Of a DNA stretch of 64,000 nucleotides, positions 1-10,869 are shown piece after piece. The notes under the pieces are model-generated. The model was not told where the DNA came from and did no database searches. It worked only from the letters and a program-made list of their open reading frames with translations. A program made the translations under genes and the position numbers. Origin of the DNA: Misgurnus anguillicaudatus (Eukaryota; Chordata; Actinopteri; Cypriniformes; Cobitidae); NCBI RefSeq assembly GCF_027580225.2, contig NC_073339.2, positions 44,472,501 through 44,536,500 on the forward strand, given 5' to 3'. Position 1 is the stretch's first letter. Each line of letters begins with the position of its first letter.

Positions 1-479
1 TGAATGTACCGCGGCCAGAGAGCCAGATTAAAGCAAAATGAAGTGCATAATATAAGTGCATTATAATAGCTTATTTCCCCTTCAGGTTCGCTCCCAAAAT
101 ACTCGCTTGTTGCGAAGCAATGCAGTACGTTGATCTCATCTTACTGGTGATGTTTAAAGTTGTGGATGGGTGTGATGTGTGGTCTATTCATTGTCTTTGT
201 TCGTCTGTGGACAGATCGTGAGGTTAGTTTCCACAGGAAATGGCAGACAAGCAGAAGTTTCTCAGAAACGCAAAAAGCGAGGTGCTTTCTTGCTGCTTAC
301 TCAGAGCCTTGTCCATATCCTGTGCCTGTATATGAGCATGCAAATATACCTGCATGCCGATTTGTTTTAAATTAAACTTGTTTTTTTATCTTAAGGTCCT
401 AGTAAGGTCTTAAACAAAATATTTATTGTATATTGTAAATATGCAAAGATTCAAACAGAAACCCAAAAGTCCCGAACTA
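1..479. other. Non-coding, nothing recognised
   Basis: Mixed-composition sequence becoming AT-rich after about 360. Two short open frames near 160-375 overlap each other in different frames and show no family resemblance, so I do not call a gene. No tandem repeat or TIR pair is visible. Confidence 0.5.
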
Positions 480-629
480 CAATGTAAAAAGCAAAACTTA
501 AAAATACTTTGATTGGTATCACAGAAAAGAAATTAAGTTGTTTCAACTTAAAATATAAGTATAAGTTGAAAATATATAAGTTGAAAAATTAGTTTTTTAA
601 ATTGATCAAACTTTTCACTTTTTACAGTG
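480..629. mobile_element. Short TA-flanked MITE of the CACTGTAAAAAGTG type
   Basis: The left end CAATGTAAAAAGCAAAACTT and the right end CTTTTCACTTTTTACAGTG are imperfect inverted repeats. TA lies on both sides (478-479 and 630-631). The 150-bp size, TA target and absence of coding capacity fit a non-autonomous Tc1/mariner-like element. The same terminal motif recurs at 36991 and 39106. Confidence 0.6.
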
Positions 630-1211
630 TATGTCCTGGGAACTTCTACGGCACCATTGTGGTTGCCAGGGTGTTGCTGTGCAGTTGCTAAGGTGTTTTA
701 AGCAGTTCTTGCCGTCTTGAGTAAAAAATACCTCATCGGTTCTTCAATACACATTTCTTGGCTTATTTCACCAATTTTAGCATTCGCTAGATTAAAACAA
801 ATAATGTATAAGCACTGATATCATTCATTAAATGCTTTCACTTAAAATAAAAATAATTATTTGCAAGAAAAAATAACCACACAGATTGTTTTGCACGAAG
901 ATATGATTTGAAATGACAGGGTGTAAATGCATACTTCATACTGTAATATACTGCCATTGTGATCGAAATAAAAACATCCAATGATTGCATTACTGTCTTT
1001 TGTGGTGACTTGGTTTTTATGTAAGTTATGGTGCTTGTTGTTGAGAGGAGAAAGGGGTGGGAAGGTGTATGAGAAGGGTGGAAGAGAATAGACCGTGCAA
1101 TTATGGAATTTCATCCCTCTTTCTGTCGGAAACTTAATCTTCCCTGCCTTTAGTAAAGCCGAGGGCTCATTCAGGCAGGAATGTCAGGACGAGTTTTAGA
1201 ATGTACCCTGA

Positions 1212-1251
<40 letters not shown>

Positions 1252-1436
1252 CAGCACAATTTTACAATATAAGTTTACAAGGGAAAAGGAAATACAAATG
1301 CACATAAGGCTTGTGTGCTTGTTTACACCTTGTGATTTTATCACAGTGTCTAATTTTGGATTTCATTTAACAATAAGGCCTGAAGCATTCTTCATATAGG
1401 CCTACATGAACACAAACGCTTATAGCAAGAATTAAA
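630..1436. other. Non-coding; contains GTTGCTAAGG-type repeat and a GA microsatellite
   Basis: Positions 655-705 carry a GGTTGCCAGGGTGTTGC / GTTGCTAAGGTG motif that recurs at 13340-13420, 30830-30895 and 36010-36070, so it is a dispersed fish repeat. The (GA)n run is listed separately. The rest shows no gene or TIR pair. Confidence 0.45.
1214..1248. repeat. (GA)n microsatellite
   Basis: Uninterrupted GA dinucleotide repeat of about 17 units, a simple-sequence locus likely to vary in length between individuals. Confidence 0.95.
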
Positions 1437-2088
1437 GTAACACCTTACAATAAGTTTACATTTACTAACGCATTAGCTAAAAGTAAAAATAAGAATAACA
1501 TTACAAATGTTGATTGTTTATGTTAATGCATCGTGCATTTGATTTTAAAAATGCATTATCAAATGTTGAAATTTAGACATATTTTTCATTGACCATGTTT
1601 ACGTGCATGCTCATAATGTGATTATAATGGGATTTTGCCGATATTGCTTTTATACTTTACCTCATGTAAACACGTTACTTCGGTAAAAAGAATGCGATTA
1701 ATCTCATAATCGCAGCAAGTATAATCGTATTAAAACAAGTGGCGTACACCAATTTTAATCGTAGTATATGGCCATGCCAACACTTTAATCGCACCTATAG
1801 CGCACTAACTGAAGTGCACGTGTGTTAAAAATAAGCATGTTTGTCATTTAACGTAAGTAGATTAAAACAGAGGACAGTATATCTGCCTTGTGCGAATAAT
1901 AAGCACAATCATTAGCGAATAATCAAAAAATAAAAACTATGTAAACATGAGTAAAGAGGTTACTGTAGCTCAATTTATGCCAAGTCCTATTGGAAATAAT
2001 CACATTATTGGCGTACATGTATACGTAGTCAGTGTTACAAATCTATTTAAGTTATGTTAACAAATGCAATCTTATTATAAAGTGTTAC
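1437..2088. mobile_element. TIR element split by a second TIR element
   Basis: The left terminus GTAACACCTTACAATAAG pairs with the right terminus CTTATTATAAAGTGTTAC, defining an outer non-autonomous DNA element. Its body is interrupted at 1591-2030 by another element with its own TIRs. Subtracting the insert leaves roughly 210 bp, a typical MITE length. No transposase is encoded. Confidence 0.55.
1591..2030. mobile_element. Nested MITE with TAATGTGATTA-type termini
   Basis: The start GACCATGTTTACGTGCATGC and the TAATGTGATTA that follows it at 1614-1624 are mirrored by AATCACATTATTGGCG and TACATGTATACGTAGTC at 1998-2030. The interior repeats the motif 'AATCGCA/TAATCG' several times. It sits inside the outer element at 1437-2088, so it inserted later. 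The class is not certain. Confidence 0.5.
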
Positions 2089-3072
2089 TAGAAATTTACA
2101 TAGGTCGTAATTCATTATTCAACACTTATGCGTTTTTTACTCGTCTTGGTAGGCCAGCAGTTTAAAACAATGTTGGCGAGCAAGTTGGTGAAATGTGACA
2201 TGTTTACAGCTTGCTTCCTGAGCTCACTTAAGCATGTTGAACAGAATGCAAGGAGGATTTTATGCATCATTGCGCTCCAAATGCGTCCATGTGTCTAAGC
2301 ATAATTCATTATGCGATGCAGGTACACTTTTGGTCGACGGTTCAGGTCAGCTACTTCCAAGGCGGAGCAATTTGAGATACAGTTAACTTAAATAATAATT
2401 TGAAGATAACTTTATTGCCAAGTTTTGTTTTTACGAAGTTATTAGCGTAAAGTATGTTTGTGTATAAAAACAGTTTAATTCATTCACAGAGCAACAGCAT
2501 TTGCAATGCACGGATTGCCAGAACTGAACTCTGACTGCCAAAGCAACAGATAAAAACTTAAGGATGAAACGCAGACCATCGCCTCTCTCCCTCTCACTCG
2601 TTCCCTGCCCCCATCGAGCACCTCATCCTGCTCTCTCTCTCTCCCTCTCTGTCTCTCTGCACATCACTGTTTGATTGCTTAAGCCCGGTGGTCAGACAAT
2701 GGGTGTATAAAGAATGGGCCGCTTCCTTCCTTCCTGTTGAGTATTCTGCCTTGATGAGCACTCTGAATAGATTTGGGCTTCAGAACAGCGCATGAGCGAC
2801 GGGGCCCGGCTAAAACCAACAAAGAGACGCTCTGGGGGCTTTTCCAATTGCTGCCCCCCTCTCTCTCTCTGTCTCTCGCTCACTCTCTTTCTCTGCACAA
2901 ATGCACTCGCTCTTTTTTAGGGTCTCTTGGTTTTGCTTGATGGGGCGTCCCATGAGGGTCTGGTAATGAAAGAGCTGATTTGGAATTATTTGTTTGAGGT
3001 TAGATACTGAAAGTTTCAGCAACAGAAAGTGTTGATGTTGATGTGTTAAACTTTTTTAATATCCAATGCCAA
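2089..3072. other. Non-coding; pyrimidine-rich tracts
   Basis: CT-rich simple sequence at about 2577-2660 and 2857-2895 (imperfect CTCTCT and GTCTCT runs) sits in otherwise complex DNA. Open frames on the minus strand here are produced by these tracts (Arg/Glu-rich translation) and are not credible genes. Confidence 0.5.
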
Positions 3073-3312
3073 TGGGTTTCAAACTTTTTCGGCATGGGGC
3101 TTCCCATTCATGGCTGCCCCAAAAACATTTAACGACATTCAAAAACATGAAATTTTAATTAAATAAAACATTAAATTATACAAAGTAGTGCTGTTGGTTA
3201 GTAGCATTATTTTTCTTAAGTTTAATTACACAATGATAAATTAATGTATTTTATGAATTGTTATTAAATTGGGCCCCCGGCACCATCTCAGGGCCCCCAG
3301 TTTGAGAACCAC
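3073..3312. mobile_element. hAT-like MITE with GTTTCAAACTTTTT / AGTTTGAGAACC ends
   Basis: The left part GGGTTTCAAACTTTTTC and the right part CCCAGTTTGAGAACCACT are the familiar degenerate TIR of vertebrate hAT elements related to the CAGTGGTTCTCAAACTTT type. G/C-rich GGGCCCCC runs lie just inside the right end. The copy is old, so the target duplication is not readable. Confidence 0.5.
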
Positions 3313-3390
3313 TATCTTATGCAACATACTTTAAATTTAGTTTTATGTAAGTTGATTGTGTATCAAGCTGTAAAAATATGCTTGATACTA

Positions 3391-3703
3391 CACTACAAAA
3401 AATTATATTAGAGCAAAATATAATTTTATGTTACTTTAACTTAACAAACTAAGTTAAACAATTCAACTTGTTTTTATAAGTTATGTCAACCTATCAATTC
3501 AAAACTTAAAATAGTAGGTTCAATTGAGTTGCAAAACCATTTGTTTTATGTTTTTATTTGAATGTTTTAGTAGCGCAGCTGATTGCTGCATATGTTCTGT
3601 AGTGCCAAAAATAAAAAGTTTAAATCTTTTTAAATCTTTAATAAAAGTTTTTTTTTTCCGAATGCCTCTGACTGTGAGAGTCAACAAGTGTATTTTTGTA
3701 GTG
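3391..3703. mobile_element. 313-bp TA-flanked MITE, CACTACAAAAA ends
   Basis: The TIR CACTACAAAAA / TTTTTGTAGTG is perfect, with TA on each side (3389-3390, 3704-3705). The interior holds short AAGTT/AACTT repeats like those in the large 95-bp array at 32.3-33.95 kb. A non-autonomous Tc1/mariner-type element is the simplest reading. Confidence 0.65.
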
Positions 3704-3705
3704 TA

Positions 3706-4210
3706 CAATTTTACATTTCTTTTTTTTACTACGGTAACCTCATCTGTGGTTACCTCAGTTTGCTTGTGTAGCTCATTGGTGTTGTTAAATATAGATTCTC
3801 GGTGGAAAAAAAAATCCGGGTTGACTCAATAGATGTGTACATAACACCTCCAAAGACAAATTAGGCTACTTCCTCTCGGCCCGAGCCATTTATTCGACGA
3901 TAACTAGCTGTTCCGGCTTAGGCAAATGGTTAATACCGGTGTTAATTTTTGGGACAAAGTAAGTTCCATCCCATCTGTTGTCTGGCTATTGAGGTCGTCC
4001 CTCCCTGGCCTATATGCGACCCATTTCTCTGTTCATTGGAGAAATCTATATTTCTCCATTTCCCTTGAACTTGGCATGCGATTGCAGTTCTTTCAAAAGG
4101 GTGTCATTTTTCCCATTTATCCCGCTTTTGTGATGCCTGCGCCCATAACAACGCATTTAGCGGCTGCTAAACGCTCGCACGCAAAGTAGGAAACATGCGC
4201 GTGCGTGCTG

Positions 4211-4254
<44 letters not shown>

Positions 4255-5959
4255 AAAAGCTGCCCTGTGAGAATACCAAGCAGGTAGTTGAAGAGGCTTA
4301 AGAGCCAGAGAAATAACTTAGGGCCATTGAAAGGATGGTGAATACACAAGGGTTCGAATGTGGGGGTAAACTGTTTGGCCCATTGTCATTTAAAGTAATG
4401 TCTTTAACCCTTTACAGGGCTTTCTTGAGCAAACCACCCCCCCCCTCGCTGCCATGCCATTCACAACTTAAAACAATGGATGGGAGACAGGGCAAAAAAA
4501 CCCGACGCACTTGAGCGATCAGAACGGTTTTGTTTTTCCACCTTTTGCCGCGTAAATGGAAAAGGGGGCACATTTGTGTGTTGGGGGGGTTAACGCTGTC
4601 TGTCTGTCACTCAAACACTCTGCAAAATAACAAACATGTGCCAACACGCCGAACCAACGGTGCAAATGCCAGTAGTGCGCATCATGTCACAGTGAACCGG
4701 GGGAAAGAGACATAAAAGCCGATTTCACTTAGGGACTTTACAGCTTATGTGGTTTAGGAGCCAAATAACAAGAATGCGAATGTTTTAATATCATAGATCA
4801 GTGTTTGATAAAAATGTATTGCATTTTCCACCACATTTATCTGTGGTATGGTAGAAACTACCCAAATTTGGCATGCCAAGATAAAAAAATAGATGTAAAT
4901 GATTTTAAAGGCACTGTTTTGGGTCGTCACTTGACGTTTAATAAAAATAAAACAGAACCTTTTGAGAAGTCGTGACTTCTTGCATAATACTCCAATGAGC
5001 TCATCATAACACCAACAATCTTTAATCAGTCGAATTAGCCATTTCGATTGGTTAAGGTCGAAGTTCACGCTTGATATAGCTGCACGCCACATAAATCATC
5101 AAGGAAACCAAAACTTCCTCAAAAGTTGAACAGGCGACGTATCCTGCATGCGTACGGCACATCTACTTTTAATATTCCCACAGGGCAGTTTCCATAACAC
5201 ACGTGAGCGCGGATCAGCGAGCGCGCAGCAAACAACGGCTTGCCAACAGAAACAATCTCTGATCCTCCTGATGTCAACTAGTGGTTTGCATACTTCAATG
5301 ATTAAACCAGTGCCAGATGTTTCCCATGGAAGTAAAGGCAGCCAGTATCCGCTGCTGGCAGGAGAGGCTGGAAGTTACCCCTGAGGGTCTGGCTCAAGAT
5401 CAGGGCTTCTTTATAAGGTTTGTTTGGGTAGTTTTATCAGACACTAACGGTGCATAACTATTATTACGAGTATTTCTATTAATCAAAGGTAATCGGAACT
5501 GTGCTATTTCTCATCAATGGTCGTCTTTTTTGATATCCAAAGGCCCCATTTTCCATGGACATTCACCCTTTTGTAACTGTAGACTAAAATACACAAACTG
5601 CACCACCACGACTATTCATAATGCTCAAAATTGCATTCAGCTAGTTTGTCGATTTGTATGCTATCGCTTTCAACACTTTTTATTTGGGATGACCTCGAAA
5701 CCGTCATCTGGATCATAAACACAAAGCGATACGCAGCACTGACAGAAGATCCATTGGTAAACAAAGGCGATTGAAAAACAGCAGACCTTCAAAAATGGCT
5801 CTTTGTGCTCGGATGTTTAAAAACAAGGTCAACAGCAGGCCAGAAAAGAAGACAGAAAACGCATTGTTTAATTTCAAAACGTTAATATATTTACTATTTT
5901 ATAGTGAACATATGCATCTGATTCGACACCCCAGTCACCCATTTTTTTTTTTTTTGCAG
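3706..5959. other. Non-coding DNA downstream of spry2; one CA microsatellite
   Basis: Mostly complex, non-repetitive sequence. Short frames of 60-112 codons occur on both strands without domain likeness. The stretch 5140-5400 is unusually complex and could hold a regulatory element, but nothing decisive is visible. Confidence 0.45.
4211..4252. repeat. (CA)n microsatellite
   Basis: About 20 CA units without interruption after GTGCTGT. It is translated as a Val/Cys run in a minus-strand open frame, which is therefore spurious. Confidence 0.95.
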
Positions 5960-6743
5960 CAACAACAGAGGAAGGGTTTATTCGTCTCAAAATTTGGGGT
6001 GATGCCTATAAAGATGCCTCTCAAAATAAATATTACTTTATAAAATAATAAAACTTCAAATAAATATTTTTTTACACTAAACAATGTGTTGAAATTAGAA
6101 AATAAAGTTTTCTTAGGGTCACTGTACAATTTACAGGTATAGCTATAGGGATAATTCATGTAAGGTTTCACTTCTATAAGGCGAAATATCAATAAAAAGT
6201 GATTGATATACATTCGAAACGAATGTACGACACTATACAAGTTTTATATATGCATCATATATATGGATCTGTCAAGGTGCCTAAGGTTTGGCACAATGCT
6301 TTTCACAGTTGAAATATTATATGTACAAAAATAAAATCTCTCAGAGAAAAAGAGCTCATTTGCTAATTTACATACTTTGCAGATACTATTCACAAACAGT
6401 TAGTTAGGGGAGTCTGTCACCTTTATATCAGTCATATTACTGAATGTCAATAGGGCTAACATTCTGGACTTCAGTTTAAAAACAAAACAAAAGAAAGAAC
6501 AGAGGAAAGTCGCCGAAACAAACATTTTCCCCTCGTAAAGAGTGTGAGAGAGACGGAGGATAAAAGAAAAGCAAAAAAAGACAAACAAGCAAACCACTTC
6601 AAACCAGTTTTTGCCAACCCAATGTCACCTTTTGGTCGACGGTGCCATAACTGCAACGCAAATGTTTGCATCCCTCTGGCTGCAGGTAATTCGAGACAGT
6701 CCCGGTTAATGTTATCTTCCCAGTGCTACTCCTGGAACCGAGC
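5960..6743 (-). other. Probable spry2 3' UTR
   Basis: Extends from the TAG stop (6744-6746) to about 20 nt past the first minus-strand AATAAA (5977-5982), giving a UTR near 780 nt. It is AT-rich. On the mRNA strand it contains a Pumilio-like TGTACATA (about 6318-6325), a miR-27 seed match ACTGTGAA (6302-6309) and a miR-96 seed match GTGCCAAA (6287-6294). The cleavage point is inferred and other polyadenylation sites may be used. Confidence 0.45.
5977..5982 (-). terminator. Candidate spry2 polyadenylation signal AATAAA
   Basis: This is the first canonical hexamer on the minus strand after the spry2 stop codon, about 765 nt downstream. There is no clear GU-rich element immediately beyond it (the plus strand there is a T run, so the mRNA would have an A run), so use of this site is plausible but unproven. 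Confidence 0.4.
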
Positions 6744-7661
6744 CTACTTTGTGTCAACTTTTTTGTTATGGCAGCGGCACCCGGGCCGATTGGTGCAGTC
6801 GTAGCACGCCTGGCACATTGCCACGCAACCCTTAACTGGGAGGTAGCAGAGCAGGCAGGGCAAAAAAAGAGCCAAGACGCTTATGGCCGACCACCGGATG
6901 CAGCAATGCGACTGGCTGCAAGAGAAAGGCTTGTCCGTGCACATATCCTCATCGTCGTTGGAGCAGTGGTAGAACAGGCCTTTGACACAGCACACGCAAG
7001 TTACGTAGTCCATTGCCGTGGTCGCCGAGCAAAGGCATCTGCGGCCGCACATCCAACAGGAAGGCAGGGTCCGAGGGCAGGTGCATTCTTTGCACTTGCA
7101 CCGGCCGCAGTCCTCGCAGCGATTGGAGTGCTTGCCGTCGCCAGCCTTGGCTGGGACAACCGTAAGGGGCTTCAGCTCATCCTGTTTCACTTCCAAACGC
7201 TTGGGTTGCACCCTGACGATCTGATCGCCCGTCCCTGGCGCGTTTCCCAGAAGTCTTTGCTCGGACGAGGTGCTCCCCGTGCTGGTCCTGGCTGTACTGT
7301 GCGAAACCTCGCTGGTGGCACTGATGGATCGGCTTATGCCGCTCCTTGGCGTCCGAGCGGGCTGTTGAGGAGACGGCTGCCCGGCTTGTTGGGTCCTCGG
7401 TGAGTCTCTGTCCTCACCGGAGGTGGTTGAAGTCGGGCTGGAAGGTTGCGAGTCCGTTTTCTGCTGGGAGGCAGGCGGTCGGGGCGCCACCGTCGGGCCC
7501 TCCGTGTACTCATTGCTGCCCCGGATGGTCCTGATCTGGTCCAGGGAGAGCACCTGACCCTCCGGGGGCTCAGAGTCCCCTGTCTGGGGTCTTCCGGTGT
7601 CACGCAAAGCTCGCAGGATACCAGAAGAGCCGCTGCCACCATTTTGAGCTCTTGTCTCCAT
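6744..7661 (-). CDS. spry2: Sprouty homolog 2 (RTK signalling antagonist)
   Basis: A 305-residue Sprouty protein encoded in one exon. Sprouty proteins are induced by FGF/EGF signalling and dampen Ras-ERK output at the membrane. Visible parts: the N-terminal motif NEYTEGPT with the conserved phosphorylated Tyr at residue 52 (Tyr55 in mammalian Sprouty2, a docking site for Cbl and other SH2/TKB partners), preceded by LSLDQIR; a Ser/Thr-rich stretch at about 108-135 ending EQRLLG; and the Cys-rich SPR domain at about 182-297 with [12 protein letters not shown], the invariant core [18 protein letters not shown] and NRPGCRC, which targets the protein to membranes and mediates oligomerisation. The N-terminus and the NEYTEGPTV context favour Sprouty2 over 1, 3 or 4. 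Oddities: it ends eight residues after the GCRC motif, so the mammalian C-terminal tail with the Grb2-binding proline motif is absent; a Cys usual before SCSQ is Phe247; and extra Cys occur at 194, 202 and 289. The start is the first in-frame ATG after a splice acceptor 50 nt upstream. Confidence 0.97.
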   Translation of the reverse strand: METRAQNGGSGSSGILRALRDTGRPQTGDSEPPEGQVLSLDQIRTIRGSNEYTEGPTVAPRPPASQQKTDSQPSSPTSTTSGEDRDSPRTQQAGQPSPQQPARTPRSGISRSISATSEVSHSTARTSTGSTSSEQRLLGNAPGTGDQIVRVQPKRLEVKQDELKPLTVVPAKAGDGKHSNRCEDCGRCKCKECTCPRTLPSCWMCGRRCLCSATTAMDYVTCVCCVKGLFYHCSNDDEDMCTDKPFSCSQSHCCIRWSAISVLALFLPCLLCYLPVKGCVAMCQACYDCTNRPGCRCHNKKVDTK

Positions 7662-7712
7662 CTTTACTCTGAAGTGGGAACCCTCTGGCTGGCATTGAAC
7701 ACATCTGAAGTC
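7662..7712 (-). other. spry2 exon 2 5' UTR and splice acceptor
   Basis: On the minus strand a pyrimidine-rich stretch ending TTGCCCACAG (intron AG at plus 7713-7714) precedes GACTTCAGATG, 51 nt before the spry2 start codon. Sprouty genes typically have non-coding 5' exon(s) and one coding exon, which this matches. Confidence 0.6.
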
Positions 7713-9280
7713 CTGTGGGCAAGGCAGACAGTTAAACGAGAGCGTACAGGGAAGTTAAATCCCATAAACTAACCATATGTAAATCCTATGAGCTAGGAAA
7801 ATAGAAAATGCAGATGGCAAGCTCTTTCATGCAAATCTACTAACTACGCTCCACCTAGAAAAATAGGCCTGGCCTTCGGCACCTGCGGCTATCAAGTTTA
7901 CAAACTACACCAACTTTGCTCTAAATTATCCTAAATTATAATCTCTTCATTGTAATAACATCTCTCTGCTTATAACTCTCGGTTTATTATTCAGCAACAA
8001 AAGCTGTCTCTCTCGTATACAAGCATCTTTCTCAATTAAGCTCAACAAAAAATCTAATTTTGTGTCAAACTCACAAAATGAACTTTTCGATCAAATCTGC
8101 CCTGATAACATTTGCATTATAAAAGCTCTGCGCAAAAACATTGAACTGAATTAAATATTTTCTCTTTAAATTTTAATACATTATTGAAATACTAAAAGTG
8201 TAAGCTTTATCAAACAGCCTTTGCGATTTGACGATATTTGATATAAACAACATTCTTACTTTTTAAATGTAGTCCATAAATAAAGATGCATTGCAGCATT
8301 AAAGAAAAGTATTAAAAGCAACTTAATTTTGTTTCATAACACCAATTATGATTAAGTTTTAAATAAAACAATTTAATTAATAAGCCATTTAAGCAACTGG
8401 AAGTAGCATAATAAAAACTTTGCGTAAATGAAAATGTGCAAGTAAAAACGACGTAGAACTTTTTTACTTGTATAATAAGAGAAGCTTAGCTAAGCATAAA
8501 AGTTGACATGTTCTTTAAAACTCCATAATAAATTATTATATACTCAAATTTGAGTTTAAACGCTAAAATTTGTAGAAAATTAAAAATATTTAATAAATTA
8601 CCGATTGCATACACCGAGAAAAAGTGACGCGCACAAATTCATGATGACGTTGTCAGTGGGAGGCGGAGCTTTGACACAAATACGTACATATAGAAAAATA
8701 AAATATACACATGTGTCACGGGGATTGGGGGGGGGGGTCTACGCAACCGTACATCTCAGCCGGGACCCTCGGCACCAGTCGAGTTTAATCTAAATAACAC
8801 AAGCCCAAATTACCATATCAATACACAATCTCAATTTCCACAGAGAGGCCCCATCAACAAAATGTCTGTTAAACATCTGTTTATCTCTTAGCTGCTATTT
8901 AAGCCCCGATCTGGTATTTCAAGCATGCATACTAACTTTATAACATACTTTGAGCTTGCATGCAAAACAGATATACTTTTCTTTGCAGCACCAGATAAAG
9001 TTTTTATTAAAACGTTGCGCGTTTCGCTTTTAATAATTAATACAAAGATGTAAATTAAACATTCAATGTCTTTGAACTTTAAACAAAACTTAAAGTGCGT
9101 GCGCAGATCCGTATGGCAACTATTTGCACAGCTGCGAGTATGGCGCGACGCACGAGTGCTGGAAAAAGTCGCAGGGAACGCGGAAAACTCGTTATTAGAA
9201 CCGCGCGACCACACGCGCGATACGCAATAAAATACAATGTGTGTAACTATGCATTGCAAAAACAAATTCAGGACACTTAC
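7713..9280 (-). other. Predicted spry2 intron 1
   Basis: Bounded by an acceptor CACAG at 7713-7717 and a strong donor GTAAGT at 9275-9280 (minus strand). Length is 1568 bp. The interior is AT-rich with no repeat or open frame of note, plus a G run near 8727-8737. Other donors are possible, so the pairing is an inference. Confidence 0.45.
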
Positions 9281-9800
9281 CGTGATCTCACCACCTCAAC
9301 CCCCTGTGTCGTGAAGAGTATATCCTACTAGTAGGAATTTCTCTTTGGTATGTCCTCAGTTCATGGGAGATTCATTCACAAAAATTCCGATAATCGCAAT
9401 CGCGCGTCCTTCTCGCGAAACGAACGTCTGGATTTTATTCCAAGCGGAGCGCGTGTACAGCGCCAAACTTCTGTCGATATATCGGGGAAACACAAAATAA
9501 GTTCCAAATAACTGCAAGAGTTGCGTTTATGAAGCCATAAAATGAAAAAAGTTCGTCAAAAGTATAGTTTCTCAAGAAGAAGCGTTGCGGCGCGCGAGCT
9601 CAATGTTTGGCTGCATGGCACACTGTGGCGCTTTCAAGTTTCTCTGCTCGTGTTTTTTTCGTCTTTCCGGAGAGGAGGAGGTCGGGTTTATGCTGTAAAT
9701 GGCGTCATGTGGAAGTGAAGGGGGTGAACAGAGTAGCTGTTGTCCCAGAGGATATATCGTATCCGGTCCCAGCTCATTGGCTCTACAGGACCCAACATTC
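9090..9800 (-). promoter_or_regulatory. CpG-rich spry2 promoter region
   Basis: CpG density rises sharply against the AT-rich surroundings: GCGCGACGC near 9142, CCGCGCGACC and CACGCGCGATACG near 9200-9225, ATCGCGCG near 9398, GCGGAGCGCG near 9444, and GCGGCGCGCGAGC near 9588. Further upstream on the minus strand there is a CCAAT box (9776-9780) and an ETS-like CCGGAAAG (about 9662-9669), consistent with a gene responsive to RTK/ETS signalling. The start site cannot be fixed from sequence. Confidence 0.5.
9281..9500 (-). other. Probable spry2 non-coding exon 1
   Basis: The sequence directly upstream of the donor GTAAGT at 9280-9275 (exon end ...GATCACG) lies within a CpG-rich block, as expected for a first exon. 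The 5' limit is a guess because no transcription start motif is decisive. Short open frames here lack protein likeness. Confidence 0.35.
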
Positions 9801-10869
9801 ACTCCCCGTGTTTGTGTGTGTGCGTCTCAGAACACCAGCATTTAGAATTCGAATCTGAGTCGATTCATTCGGACACGATCATTGAACCGGTTCAAAGATT
9901 TATTTAAGTTAAAAAAAGCGTCTGTGATTTGCAATATTGTTTGTAATAAAGATTTTATATAAAATACAGATTGCGTCATATGTTGTGGTGTTCAATAATT
10001 TCAGCATTGTTTTCAACAGTAATCATATTATTTTCATATTATTAAGGGTAAAAATATTGTTTCCATCTCACAGTATTTTTTTACATTTTCCAAGTTAGTC
10101 ATTACAGTCAGCGAATCGGTTTGATTGAATCATTCTAGCGAATCGGTTCAAATGAATCACTACAGAGCACTGCCTCAAAGTTTCACAGGCTAAACATTTG
10201 TGCAGAAGAGCTGTTGCTCAACCTCTGCAGTACATTTACGATTTTAACACACTTTCGTATTTTTTTTATTACAAGACTTTTAAGATGTAGTGTTGTAGAT
10301 TTGGGCAGTTTGCACCATATGAGTTTTTTTTTAGTATTTTCTTAAAAAAAAAAAACTTTGCAGTTCCACAGGCTTATTCTTACAATTGAGAGAAATACCT
10401 GAAACGGCATAGTACGTTTAATGACAAAAATTGCAACAATAATAATAACAACAAAGCAAAACTATTTATTTTGCTGTAATATAGTTTGAACAAAAAATGT
10501 CTATTACCGCCCCCTAGTGGCAAAATGAAGAAAGAGCAGTTGTCCTGCAGTATTATTAGTTTTAAACTGGTATTGGTTAATCTTTTAATTTTGAAATTAT
10601 TACCAGACATACATTTTAACCAGACAAGCACATACAATTATTACGTTTGCAACAATATCAACAACACAGATTGCACTGTCAAATTCACACTGCAAACATA
10701 AATAACACATATAAAGTGTAATATAGATCTTTTAAAAATTGTATTTATGCATATCCATTAACAATAGTATAAAGGATTACAAGGCATTTCATTTATTCAA
10801 GTATAAAACTGCGATTAAATCCAATCCAGTTGCATTTCTAGTAGATAAAAGACACTAATACAACAAGTT
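9801..10869. other. Non-coding; fragments of a GAATCGGTTCAAATGAATCA repeat
   Basis: Related pieces at 9848-9895 (GAATCTGAGTCGATTCATTC, TTGAACCGGTTCAAAGATT) and 10110-10165 (GCGAATCGGTTTGATTGAATCATTC and a second GCGAATCGGTTCAAATGAATC; both under 26 nt, positions given) are copies of one dispersed motif. The rest is AT-rich with A and T runs at 10322-10330 and 10345-10356. No gene is seen. Confidence 0.4.

Noticed and set aside
6723..7403. 226-codon plus-strand frame
   Set aside because: It is antisense to the spry2 coding exon. The minus-strand frame has clear Sprouty motifs, so this one is a shadow of the GC-rich coding strand.
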